From positions 496,001-560,000 of the forward strand of contig NZ_JAOVZN010000001.1 of assembly GCF_025717045.1 (NCBI RefSeq): a stretch of DNA of 64,000 nucleotides, given 5' to 3'. The notes below the pieces were generated by a model, which worked only from the letters and a program-made list of their open reading frames with translations, ran no database searches and was not told where the DNA came from. The stretch is from Flavobacterium sp. SH_e (GTDB lineage: Bacteria > Bacteroidota > Bacteroidia > Flavobacteriales > Flavobacteriaceae). The position numbers and the translations under genes are program-made. This document shows, piece by piece, positions 53,828 to 61,695 of the stretch (position 1 is the first letter of the stretch; every line of letters begins with the position of its first letter).

Positions 53828-54174
53828 ACAGTTCTATTAATTGGAACTATCAAAAGTTAAAAGAAGCGATAGGCGGTGACTTTGATTACTTTATAAATGA
53901 AAAGGCATGCTCGATCCAGTTTGCATGTGACCGAGGTGAATCCAAGTATTTTAGGAAAATGAGAGAGTCGGACTTTAGCAAGATCGTCGTTTATGTAACA
54001 TTATTTAGGCAATGTAGAGAGTTAAATTCAATTCCAAGTTTTATTTCTGAACAAATGTCAAATTTAATTAACAATAGTCACGCCTCTAATTTTCAAGCAT
54101 ATATGAATAAAAACGGTTTTATGGCATTACACCATGATATCGAAAATGTAACGAAATTTATGAAGAAAATGTGA
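53782..54174 (+). pseudogene. Shifted C-terminal part of the same hypothetical gene
   Basis: This frame is open from 53782 and reads AGRHAKYNPEKWTNIDSS, then DFDYFINEKACSIQFACD and ends ENVTKFMKKM. It has no start codon near its beginning (the first ATG is at 53959) and overlaps the upstream frame by about 45 bases. It is best read as the C-terminal 130 residues of the upstream gene. A real frameshift mutation, a programmed shift or an assembly error at the G run are all possible. Confidence 0.6.
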
Positions 54175-54226
54175 TTGTATTTAGTAAAAATTTAGAAGTT
54201 CGATGAGTCGTGCCAAACTTAAATTT

Positions 54227-55807
54227 TTATTCTTCAGTCAATAATTTAATCAAACTTTCATCTCTTCCGTAAATATCTTTATAGAAGTTTAGATTTCCTT
54301 CACGGTCTACCCAAGCGGTAAAATAACCGATATAAACTGGAACTTTTTTCTTTAAAGTGTACCAACTTTCTTTTCCGGCGTGCATTGCTTTATCAATTCT
54401 TGTAGGATTCCATTGCGGATCAACTTTTAATAATTCAATTGCCAATTCACGAGGTTTTGCTACACGTACACAACCATGACTAAAAGCTCGGCTATCTCTT
54501 TCGAACAAACTTTTTGAAGGCGTATCATGCAAGTAAATATTACTTGAATTTGGAAATAAGAACTTCACCAAGCCTAAAGAATTATTTTTTCCTGGAAGCT
54601 GACGAACGGCTCCGTTATTCCATTCTAAATTTTTCTTCTGTAAATAGTTTTTATCTTTTGCCATTCCAGGTTTAATCTCCGATTTGATAATGCTTGGCGG
54701 CACATTCCAATATGGACTAAAAACAATATTGCTCATCATTCCGCTGAAAATTACTGTTTTTGTCATCGCTTTCCCAACAACAACTGCCGATGTAAAAGCA
54801 ATTTTTCCATCTTCAATTATATATAGTCTAAATTCAGGAATATTTACTTCAATATATTTCTGCCCTTTTTCTAATTCTGGATCAATCCAGCGGCAACGTT
54901 CCATATTCGCAATAATCGTTTTGATACGATCGGAAACTGGAATATTCAAGTCATTAATATGTTCTAATAAAATCGTGTTTTTTGGAGTGTAACCGTGACG
55001 AACTTCATAGTTTTTAATAGCTTTCATTAAAGTTGTATCGCAAACAGCACTTTTAGTATCTTCTTTAAGATCTTTAGTTATAAAAAGCCTTTCTCTAATT
55101 TGAGCAACAACATTTGATGAATCACCAACTTTTAGAGCCTTATAATCTTCATCAGTTTCGATAATTTTCCATCCTCCATTTTTCTCAATTTCTCTATATT
55201 CTTTTAGAGCGTCACGAAGTTTGTAATATTGGCTAAACATCTTCTTTTTCTTATCATCCAAAATAGTTGATTTTTTAAAGATAGAATCTGAAAGCACTTG
55301 ATAATTGAACTTTTTGCGAGGCAAAAGCCATTCTAAAGAAATACTAGTTTTCTCATCAAAACCAGCATATACTTTTTCTGCATAGTAGTAATACAAATTT
55401 GACAGTAGTAAATCGGTATCTTCTTTAGATAATTTTTTAGTTGGATTATTTTCGAAAACCGAATTTAATTCTTCTTTATAAGGATAATTAGCTTTTAACC
55501 CTTCCTGATCTAAATTTTTGTATTGATTGAATAATGTATTTCCAAATTCAACAACACCTTTATTATCTTGCCATAATTGAGTTGATTTATTTTTTAGATA
55601 TAAAGAAGTTACATCATTTTTAAATTTATCCAGTTTCGGATAATTTTCATAAAATTTCGCAATGCGCGTGCTGTCAATTGTGAGTTTTAATTCTGGAATT
55701 TTTACGACTTTCTTTGTCGAATTTTCCTCCTTTTTATCTGCTTTCGAATTACACGAAAAAACAACCAAAAAAACAACTGCAACTATAGGCGAATACCAAA
55801 TTTTCAT
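54227..55807 (-). CDS. L,D-transpeptidase (YcbB/YkuD type), lipoprotein
   Basis: The 526-residue protein has a lipoprotein signal (VFLVVFSCNSK). A long N-terminal helical scaffold and a peptidoglycan-binding-like segment (KVGDSSNVVAQIRERL, KNYEVRHGYTPKN) come before the YkuD domain (YIEVNIPEFRLYIIEDGK, SPYWNVPPSI). The catalytic centre is AFSHGCVRVAKP (C446). It should make 3-3 cross-links in peptidoglycan or attach proteins to it, in the periplasm. It is transcribed alone. Confidence 0.93.
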   Translation of the reverse strand: MKIWYSPIVAVVFLVVFSCNSKADKKEENSTKKVVKIPELKLTIDSTRIAKFYENYPKLDKFKNDVTSLYLKNKSTQLWQDNKGVVEFGNTLFNQYKNLDQEGLKANYPYKEELNSVFENNPTKKLSKEDTDLLLSNLYYYYAEKVYAGFDEKTSISLEWLLPRKKFNYQVLSDSIFKKSTILDDKKKKMFSQYYKLRDALKEYREIEKNGGWKIIETDEDYKALKVGDSSNVVAQIRERLFITKDLKEDTKSAVCDTTLMKAIKNYEVRHGYTPKNTILLEHINDLNIPVSDRIKTIIANMERCRWIDPELEKGQKYIEVNIPEFRLYIIEDGKIAFTSAVVVGKAMTKTVIFSGMMSNIVFSPYWNVPPSIIKSEIKPGMAKDKNYLQKKNLEWNNGAVRQLPGKNNSLGLVKFLFPNSSNIYLHDTPSKSLFERDSRAFSHGCVRVAKPRELAIELLKVDPQWNPTRIDKAMHAGKESWYTLKKKVPVYIGYFTAWVDREGNLNFYKDIYGRDESLIKLLTEE

Positions 55808-55907
55808 ATGTAAAATTTTTCATTAAAAGTAGAAAAAATTCTATTAAAACAAAGGACTCGGCAATAAATCTTAGTTCTTATTTTTTTGAAGTTTAAATGC
55901 TTACTAA

Positions 55908-55946
55908 AAAATAAAAGCTCCAAACAATTTTCATGTCTGGAGCTTT
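55908..55946 (-). terminator. Intrinsic terminator of the DUF1573 gene
   Basis: On the minus strand AAAGCTCCA and TGGAGCTTT arms enclose a 15-base loop and are followed by TATTTTTT, about 30 bases after the stop codon. Confidence 0.8.
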
Positions 55947-55974
55947 CGCCATATAACCAACCTATTAAAATTTC

Positions 55975-56391
55975 TTAAATAACAGTACCTTTTAAAGTAA
56001 GTACTTTTGGTGTTGTTTCTGCACTAGTTGTTACAGTAACCGTTTTTGTAAAAGCACCTTTGTTTGCAGCGTTGTAAGTTGCAGTAACTTTTGCAGATTT
56101 ACCTGGCTGAACTGGTTCTTTTGTATAATCTGTAGCTGTACATCCGCAAGATCCTTGAACGTTTGTAATCACTACGGCCGTTTTTCCTGTATTTTTAAAT
56201 TCGTAAACAATTGCTTTTGGAGTTCCCTGCGGAATTTGTCCAACATCAATTGTTTCTGCTTTCCAAACAATTGTAGAAGCAGTAGTTTCTGATATTGAAG
56301 TTTCTGAAACTAAAGATTGCACAGGAGCGATTGCCGAAAAAGACATTAGGCCTAAAGCCAAAGCTAACATCGAAATTTTGATCATTTTCAT
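55975..56391 (-). CDS. DUF1573 secreted protein
   Basis: The 138-residue protein has a signal peptide (ALALGLMSFSAIAPVQS). The DUF1573 domain follows, with WKAETIDVGQIPQGTPKAIVYEFKN-type start (residues VGQIPQG), VVITNVQGSCGCTA with its paired Cys, and PGKSAKVTATYNAANKGAFTKTVTV. The fold is Ig-like (ASPM/SPD-2/Hydin-related); the family is abundant in Bacteroidota and its role is unknown, probably periplasmic. It has its own promoter element (TACCTTTG) and terminator. Confidence 0.92.
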   Translation of the reverse strand: MKMIKISMLALALGLMSFSAIAPVQSLVSETSISETTASTIVWKAETIDVGQIPQGTPKAIVYEFKNTGKTAVVITNVQGSCGCTATDYTKEPVQPGKSAKVTATYNAANKGAFTKTVTVTTSAETTPKVLTLKGTVI

Positions 56392-56433
56392 AACTGATAT
56401 ATTTAAAATGGTTTGTAGTTCATTTTGATATTA

Positions 56434-56441
56434 CAAAGGTA
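56434..56441 (-). promoter_or_regulatory. Predicted -7 promoter element of the DUF1573 gene
   Basis: TACCTTTG on the minus strand matches TAnnTTTG and lies 42 bases before the ATG at 56391. Confidence 0.5.
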
Positions 56442-56555
56442 ATTCAGACAAATTCATGTTGCTGTTAACTGGTTTCAAACGTTTGTTAATGACTTGTTAA
56501 CCGCCTGTTTTTAGGCTAAAATTGATTAATATTACACTCTCAAAATCCATTATTC

Positions 56556-57821
56556 TTGAAAATTAATAAACTCAACAGCATCATTCTCTTAGGATTGGTA
56601 GCCATCATTAGTATTTTGGTGGCACAATTGTTATGGACAAAAGAGGCTTTTACAATTGAACAAAAAAAACTTAGCCAGAAAGCACATATTGCTTTATTGG
56701 AAGTGGCTAAAAAATTATATGAAGGAACTAATCACGAACTTCCAGTTCAAAATCCCGTTCAGAAAATTGCAAACGACTACTATATTGTAAATGTCGATAA
56801 TGAATTTGAACCTGATATTTTAGAATTTTATCTGAAAACGGAATTCAAAAAAATGAATATCACAACCGATTTCGAATACGCGATGTACAATTGTCAAAGC
56901 GACGAAATGATTTATGGTGATTATATTTCACTTTATAAGAAAAAAGCTGAATGCAAAAAAACCGTTTATTTCCCTAAACATAAAAATCTAGTTTATTATT
57001 TCGCGGTTCGTTTTCCAAATGAAACTACTTATTTGTTTAGTTCAATGCGTTTTTGGTTTATACTTTCAACCGCATTGATTCTGATTTTATTGATTTACGT
57101 TTATTCGATTTTTACGCTTTTACAGCATAAAAAATATTCAGAATTGCAGCGTGATTTCATTAATAATATGACGCATGAATTTAAAACTCCTCTGGCTTCA
57201 ATTCTCATCGCTTCGAAATATTTGATTGAACAAAAACCAATTAAAGAAGATAAAAAACTTTATACTTATACTGATATTATTATCAATCAGGGAAATAAAT
57301 TAAACGGCCACATCGAGAAGATTTTAAACATTGCAAAAGCTGATTATGCTCCTTTAGAACTAAAAAAAGAAAGTATTTTAATTGTGCCAATAATTGAAGA
57401 AGCAATTGAAAACATCAAATTAAAATATCCCGAAGCTTCGATTAAAATAGAGACTTATTCAAAAGAATATTTGCTGGAAACCGATATTTTTCACTTTGGT
57501 AATTTAGTTTATAACTTACTGGATAATGCAGTAAAATATTGTAATGAAAAACCAGAAATAACTATTAAATTCACAGAAGAAAACAATTGTTTAAAACTAG
57601 AATTTATTGATAACGGAATTGGGATTACTCCTAAAAAAATATCTTTTATCTTTGATAAGTTTTATAGAGTTCAAAATGAAAAGAGCAATGAAGTTAACGG
57701 ATTTGGACTTGGTTTGTATTATGTAAAAGAAATCTGCAGTTTGCAAAACTGGAAAATAAAAGCCGAAAATAATAAAGAAAAAGGTGTTACTATAACTTTA
57801 TCAATTCCTAACAAAAAATGA
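56556..57821 (+). CDS. Two-component sensor histidine kinase
   Basis: The 421-residue kinase starts at TTG 56556, which gives the basic leader MKINKLNSI before the first transmembrane helix (IILLGLVAIISILVAQLL). A periplasmic sensor of about 130 residues with two Cys follows, then a second helix (FILSTALILILLIYVYSIF). The catalytic core has INNMTHEFKTPLASI (phosphoacceptor His), LLDNAVKYC, DNGIGITP and GFGLGLYYVK. Its stop overlaps the response regulator start by four bases (ATGA), so the pair is translationally coupled. It resembles the RprX group of Bacteroidota; the signal is unknown. Confidence 0.93.
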   Translation: MKINKLNSIILLGLVAIISILVAQLLWTKEAFTIEQKKLSQKAHIALLEVAKKLYEGTNHELPVQNPVQKIANDYYIVNVDNEFEPDILEFYLKTEFKKMNITTDFEYAMYNCQSDEMIYGDYISLYKKKAECKKTVYFPKHKNLVYYFAVRFPNETTYLFSSMRFWFILSTALILILLIYVYSIFTLLQHKKYSELQRDFINNMTHEFKTPLASILIASKYLIEQKPIKEDKKLYTYTDIIINQGNKLNGHIEKILNIAKADYAPLELKKESILIVPIIEEAIENIKLKYPEASIKIETYSKEYLLETDIFHFGNLVYNLLDNAVKYCNEKPEITIKFTEENNCLKLEFIDNGIGITPKKISFIFDKFYRVQNEKSNEVNGFGLGLYYVKEICSLQNWKIKAENNKEKGVTITLSIPNKK

Positions 57822-58504
57822 AAAACTTCAAAATACTATATGCCGAAGACGACGAAACTCTTGCGTTTTTAACCAAAGATAATTTGGAGCAAAATAATTA
57901 TGAAGTGATTCATTGTTCTGACGGAAAATCGGCCCTTAATTTTTTTGAGGAAGAAGAATTTGATATTTGCATTTTTGATATTATGATGCCAAAAATGGAT
58001 GGTTTTCAATTGGCAGAAGCAGTTCGAAAAATTGATATCGAAGTTCCAATTATTTTTCTTTCAGCTAAAACTTTAAAGGAAGACCGAATTAAAGGTTTGC
58101 GTTTAGGTGCAGATGATTATTTGGTAAAACCTTTCAGTATCGAAGAATTATTGCTGAAAGTGGAGATTTTCCTAAAACGTTCACAGAAAAATATTCCACC
58201 TGCAAAAACGATTTATGAAGTTGGAAAATATCAATTTGACACTAAAAATTTTATTCTTTTTAATAATGATGAAAAAGTCGGATTGACACAGCGCGAAGCC
58301 GAATTATTGAAACTTTTTCTAGATCACAAAAATTCTGTTTTGAAAAGAGAACAAATCTTAACCTCTTTGTGGGGAACTGATGACTATTTTATGGGAAGAA
58401 GTTTGGATGTTTTCATTTCGCGTCTTCGTAAAATTCTTGCCAATGAAGAAGGAATTTCAATTGAAAACCTCCACGGAATTGGGTTTAGGTTTTCTATTGG
58501 CTAA
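57818..58504 (+). CDS. OmpR-family response regulator
   Basis: The 228-residue regulator has a receiver domain with YAEDDE, phosphorylated Asp in CIFDIMMPKMDGF, IIFLSAKT and the Lys of YLVKPFS. The winged-helix DNA-binding domain contains LTQREAELLKLFLDHKNSVLKREQI and SLDVFISRLRKIL. It works with the kinase encoded just upstream, with which its gene overlaps by four bases. Targets are unknown. Confidence 0.95.
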   Translation: MKNFKILYAEDDETLAFLTKDNLEQNNYEVIHCSDGKSALNFFEEEEFDICIFDIMMPKMDGFQLAEAVRKIDIEVPIIFLSAKTLKEDRIKGLRLGADDYLVKPFSIEELLLKVEIFLKRSQKNIPPAKTIYEVGKYQFDTKNFILFNNDEKVGLTQREAELLKLFLDHKNSVLKREQILTSLWGTDDYFMGRSLDVFISRLRKILANEEGISIENLHGIGFRFSIG

Positions 58505-58588
58505 ATCACAATTCTGTTAAAAATAAAGAAAAATCTGTAAGCAGTTTTTCAAAAAACTTTGTATTTTTAATATCTAATTTTCTTGGAT

Positions 58589-59353
58589 ATGAAATTACAT
58601 CATTTGCGAAATGCCACTTTGGTAATTGAAACAGAGAAGCATGTCATTTTAGTTGACCCAATGTTAGGTAAAAGAAAAACGATTCCGCCTTTTACTATTT
58701 TCAGATACAAACCGAAACGAAATCCTTTGGTAGCATTGCCAAAAAACAGTCGTGACATTTTAAGTCGAGTTACGCATTGTTTGATTACGCATTTACATCC
58801 AGATCATATTGATAAAGCTGGCGAAGTTTTTTTAAGACGAAAAAGCATTCCAGTAATCTGTAGTTCTAAAGATGAAAAAGCTTTGGTTCAAAGAGGATTA
58901 AGTGTAATTCAGACTCTGGAATATTGGGAGCCACAATTATTTTTAGATGGAAAAATAACTGGAATTCCTGCTATTCACGGTTATGGTTTCATTGCTAAAT
59001 TAATGGGAAATGTAATGGGATTTCATATTGAATTAGCCAACGAAAAATCTATTTACATAAGTTCTGACACTATTTTTACAGAACATGTAGAAAAGGTTTT
59101 AACGCAATTTAAACCTGATATTTCTATCGTAGCCTGCGGAACCGCAAGATTAGATATTGGACAGCCATTATTAATGCGAATGGATGACATTTTAAAATTT
59201 GTGACACTTGCTCCAGGAAAAGTTCTTGCGAATCATTTAGAAGCCTTAAACCATTGTCCAACCACACGATTGCAATTAAGAACAGCACTTTCAGATCATG
59301 GGCTTTTGAGTAAAACTGCGATTCCGAATGATGGAGAATGTTTGGAATATTAA
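58589..59353 (+). CDS. MBL-fold metallo-hydrolase (UlaG-like)
   Basis: I start at ATG 58589 (MKLHHLRNATLVIET); the TTG at 58583 is two codons earlier and less likely. The 254-residue protein has the metallo-beta-lactamase metal motif THLHPDHID, followed by YISSDTIFTEHVEKV and LANHLEALNHC. It lacks a signal peptide, so it acts in the cytoplasm. The group includes lactonase-like and phosphodiesterase-like enzymes; the substrate cannot be told. Its stop lies directly against the 3' end of the convergent radical SAM gene, two bases apart. Confidence 0.88.
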   Translation: MKLHHLRNATLVIETEKHVILVDPMLGKRKTIPPFTIFRYKPKRNPLVALPKNSRDILSRVTHCLITHLHPDHIDKAGEVFLRRKSIPVICSSKDEKALVQRGLSVIQTLEYWEPQLFLDGKITGIPAIHGYGFIAKLMGNVMGFHIELANEKSIYISSDTIFTEHVEKVLTQFKPDISIVACGTARLDIGQPLLMRMDDILKFVTLAPGKVLANHLEALNHCPTTRLQLRTALSDHGLLSKTAIPNDGECLEY

Positions 59354-59354
59354 A

Positions 59355-61559
59355 TTATAAAACTAATAATCCAAACTCACGTAAAGTGTTTACAGGTTTA
59401 GAATACCAAAACAATTCGAAATCTTCTAGTGAAGTTTCAAAATCATTTTTGACTTCTTGAAAAGTATAATTTTTAGAACCCGAAACAGCTATTTTCGATA
59501 AAATGGAAACTAGCCACTCGCCTTCTTCTTTACTGGTTTGAATATCGAAACTTTCTTTTTTATCGTGAAAAGTTAGCGACATCATTTCCCAGCTTCTTCC
59601 TTTTTTTGATTTTGTAAAGATTTCTGACGAAGGTTTTCCGCCAAGCCAAACCACTTTTGCATTTGGTTTTGTATTGAAATCGTTTTGTTCTTCTAAAGCA
59701 TTAAAAATAAAATCGGGGTGTATTTTAGTTCTCGGAATTTTAAAGTCGAACCAATCTTGCAATTCGTAATCAAAACAGATTCCGTGCATAAAATTGAAGA
59801 GCGATTTCTTTAATCCGAAACTAAATTTATCGTGATTGATTCCTGTTGCATCGGTATATTCAATATCATTATTGGCGAAAGTTCCAATTGCTTCTGTTTT
59901 CTTGGTCACGCCAAATTGTTCCGGATATAATCCAACTGGACTATGAGCCGTTAAAGCGAATTGATGCCAAAAACCAGATTGCAAAACTCCAGCTTCAAAC
60001 AACTGACGAACCATTTCTAAACTATCTACCGTTTCTTGAATTGTTTGGGTTGGATATCCGTACATTAAATACGCATGAACCATAATTCCAGCTTCGGTAA
60101 AATTTCGAGTTACTTTTGCAACTTGTTCTACAGTAACACCTTTGTCAATTAATTTCAATAATCGATCTGAAGCTACTTCTAATCCGCCAGAAACGGCAAT
60201 GCAACCAGAAGCTTTTAGTAGCAAACATAAATCTTTTGAAAAACTTTTTTCAAAACGAATATTAGTCCACCAAGTTAAAGCAAGTTTCCTTTTCAAAATT
60301 TCAAGCGCTAAAGCACGCATTAAAGTGGGCGGCGCAGCTTCATCAACAAAATGGAATCCGTTTTGACCCGTTTTTTCGATTAATTCTTCAATTCTGTCGC
60401 AAAGCAAACTTGCTGCGACTGGCTCATATACTTTTATATAATCTAAAGAAATATCACAAAATGTGCATTTTCCCCAATAACAGCCGTGCGCCATTGTGAG
60501 TTTATTCCAGCGCCCATCGCTCCACATTCTATGCATCGGATTGACAATTTCGATAACCGAAATATATTTATCCAAAGGCAAATCTGAATAATCTGGCGTT
60601 CCAACTTGAGATTGTTTATAATCCTGTTTTAAAGAATTGTTTTTGTAAACGACTTCTCCATTTTCCAATAAGAATGTTCTTTTGAAAGAGCCAGAATCTG
60701 GATTTTCCAAATGAAAAATTAATTCTTCGATTGGAACTTCTCCGTCATCTAATGTGATGAAATCGAAAAACTCAAAAACACGTTTATCAGAAAGCGAACG
60801 TAATTCGGTATTTGGAAAACCTCCTCCCATCGAAACTTTAATCTTAGGATGATTTTCTTTTACCCATTGCGCACATCTAAATGCGCTATATAAATTCCCT
60901 GGAAAAGGAACAGAAATTAGAAATAAAGTTGGTTTTACGGCTTCTATTTTAGCTTTTAAAAGCGAAATTAAAATCGAATCGATATATGTTGGCTCTTGCT
61001 GTAAGGCTTCGTACAATTCATCAAAAGAATTGGCACTTCTTCCTAGACGTTCTGCATATCGGCTAAAACCAAAATTTTCATCAACACATTCTACAATAAA
61101 ATCTGAGATATCTTCCAGATATAAAGTAGCCAAATGTTTTGCTTTGTCTTGAGTTCCCATTGTTCCAAAAGCCCAATCCAATTCTTCTAATTGTGCAAAA
61201 CGAGAAGCTTCTGGCAGAAAATCTTCCTGACAAATCTGTAAAGCCAAAGTTGGATTTTTTCCTTGCAAAAATTGAATTACAGAATCGATCGTTTTGATGT
61301 ATTCATCTTGAAGAGCAAAAATTCGTTTTGAGTTATCGGAAATTTCATTTCCAGCAACTTCAAACTTGAAACTTGAAACTTGAAACAAATCATTTAATCC
61401 TTTTTTCGAAAACAATTCTAAAATCACATCAATGCCCAAATCAGCCTGAACCGATTCGATATTTTTGGTATTTAGAAAACCTTTTATATACGCCGTTGCC
61501 GGATACGGTGTATTCAGTTGCGTAAATGGAGGTGTAATTACAAAAAGTTTCGTTTTCAA
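59355..61559 (-). CDS. B12-binding-domain radical SAM protein
   Basis: The 734-residue protein begins with a cobalamin-binding-like Rossmann region (MKTKLFVITPPFTQLNTPYP, FLISVPFPGNLYSAFRCA, MGGGFPNTELRSL). The radical SAM core has the cluster motif HGCYWGKCTFCDIS, then FVDEAAPPTLMRAL, SGGLEVASDRLLKLIDKGV and YLMYGYPTQT. It likely carries out a radical reaction on an unknown substrate; the architecture is shared with methyl- and methylthiotransferases. Residues about 58-67 (FQVSSFKFEV) are encoded by a heptad repeat. The protein is otherwise typical. Confidence 0.9.
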   Translation of the reverse strand: MKTKLFVITPPFTQLNTPYPATAYIKGFLNTKNIESVQADLGIDVILELFSKKGLNDLFQVSSFKFEVAGNEISDNSKRIFALQDEYIKTIDSVIQFLQGKNPTLALQICQEDFLPEASRFAQLEELDWAFGTMGTQDKAKHLATLYLEDISDFIVECVDENFGFSRYAERLGRSANSFDELYEALQQEPTYIDSILISLLKAKIEAVKPTLFLISVPFPGNLYSAFRCAQWVKENHPKIKVSMGGGFPNTELRSLSDKRVFEFFDFITLDDGEVPIEELIFHLENPDSGSFKRTFLLENGEVVYKNNSLKQDYKQSQVGTPDYSDLPLDKYISVIEIVNPMHRMWSDGRWNKLTMAHGCYWGKCTFCDISLDYIKVYEPVAASLLCDRIEELIEKTGQNGFHFVDEAAPPTLMRALALEILKRKLALTWWTNIRFEKSFSKDLCLLLKASGCIAVSGGLEVASDRLLKLIDKGVTVEQVAKVTRNFTEAGIMVHAYLMYGYPTQTIQETVDSLEMVRQLFEAGVLQSGFWHQFALTAHSPVGLYPEQFGVTKKTEAIGTFANNDIEYTDATGINHDKFSFGLKKSLFNFMHGICFDYELQDWFDFKIPRTKIHPDFIFNALEEQNDFNTKPNAKVVWLGGKPSSEIFTKSKKGRSWEMMSLTFHDKKESFDIQTSKEEGEWLVSILSKIAVSGSKNYTFQEVKNDFETSLEDFELFWYSKPVNTLREFGLLVL
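61357..61386. repeat. Heptameric repeat within a coding region
   Basis: ACTTCAA is followed by three exact ACTTGAA units in seven-base phase. The array is translated on the minus strand as FQVSSFKFEV near the N-terminus of the radical SAM protein. The same heptad is intergenic at 22196 and 41761. Confidence 0.8.
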
Positions 61560-61652
61560 AAGGGAATTATTTTTTTTGCAAAAATACGCTTATTTGGAGA
61601 CTTTTGGAGAAAAGATTTTACGCGAAGTGTAGATCTAAAATTATGTTTTTTT

Positions 61653-61675
61653 TTGTAGATAATTAATTACATTTG
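61653..61675 (+). promoter_or_regulatory. Predicted promoter of the SBBP protein gene
   Basis: TACATTTG at 61668-61675 matches TAnnTTTG and ends 20 bases before the ATG at 61696. A TTG at 61653-61655 precedes it by 12 bases, shorter than the usual spacing. Confidence 0.5.
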
Positions 61676-61695
61676 TCGCGATTCAATTTTTTCAA

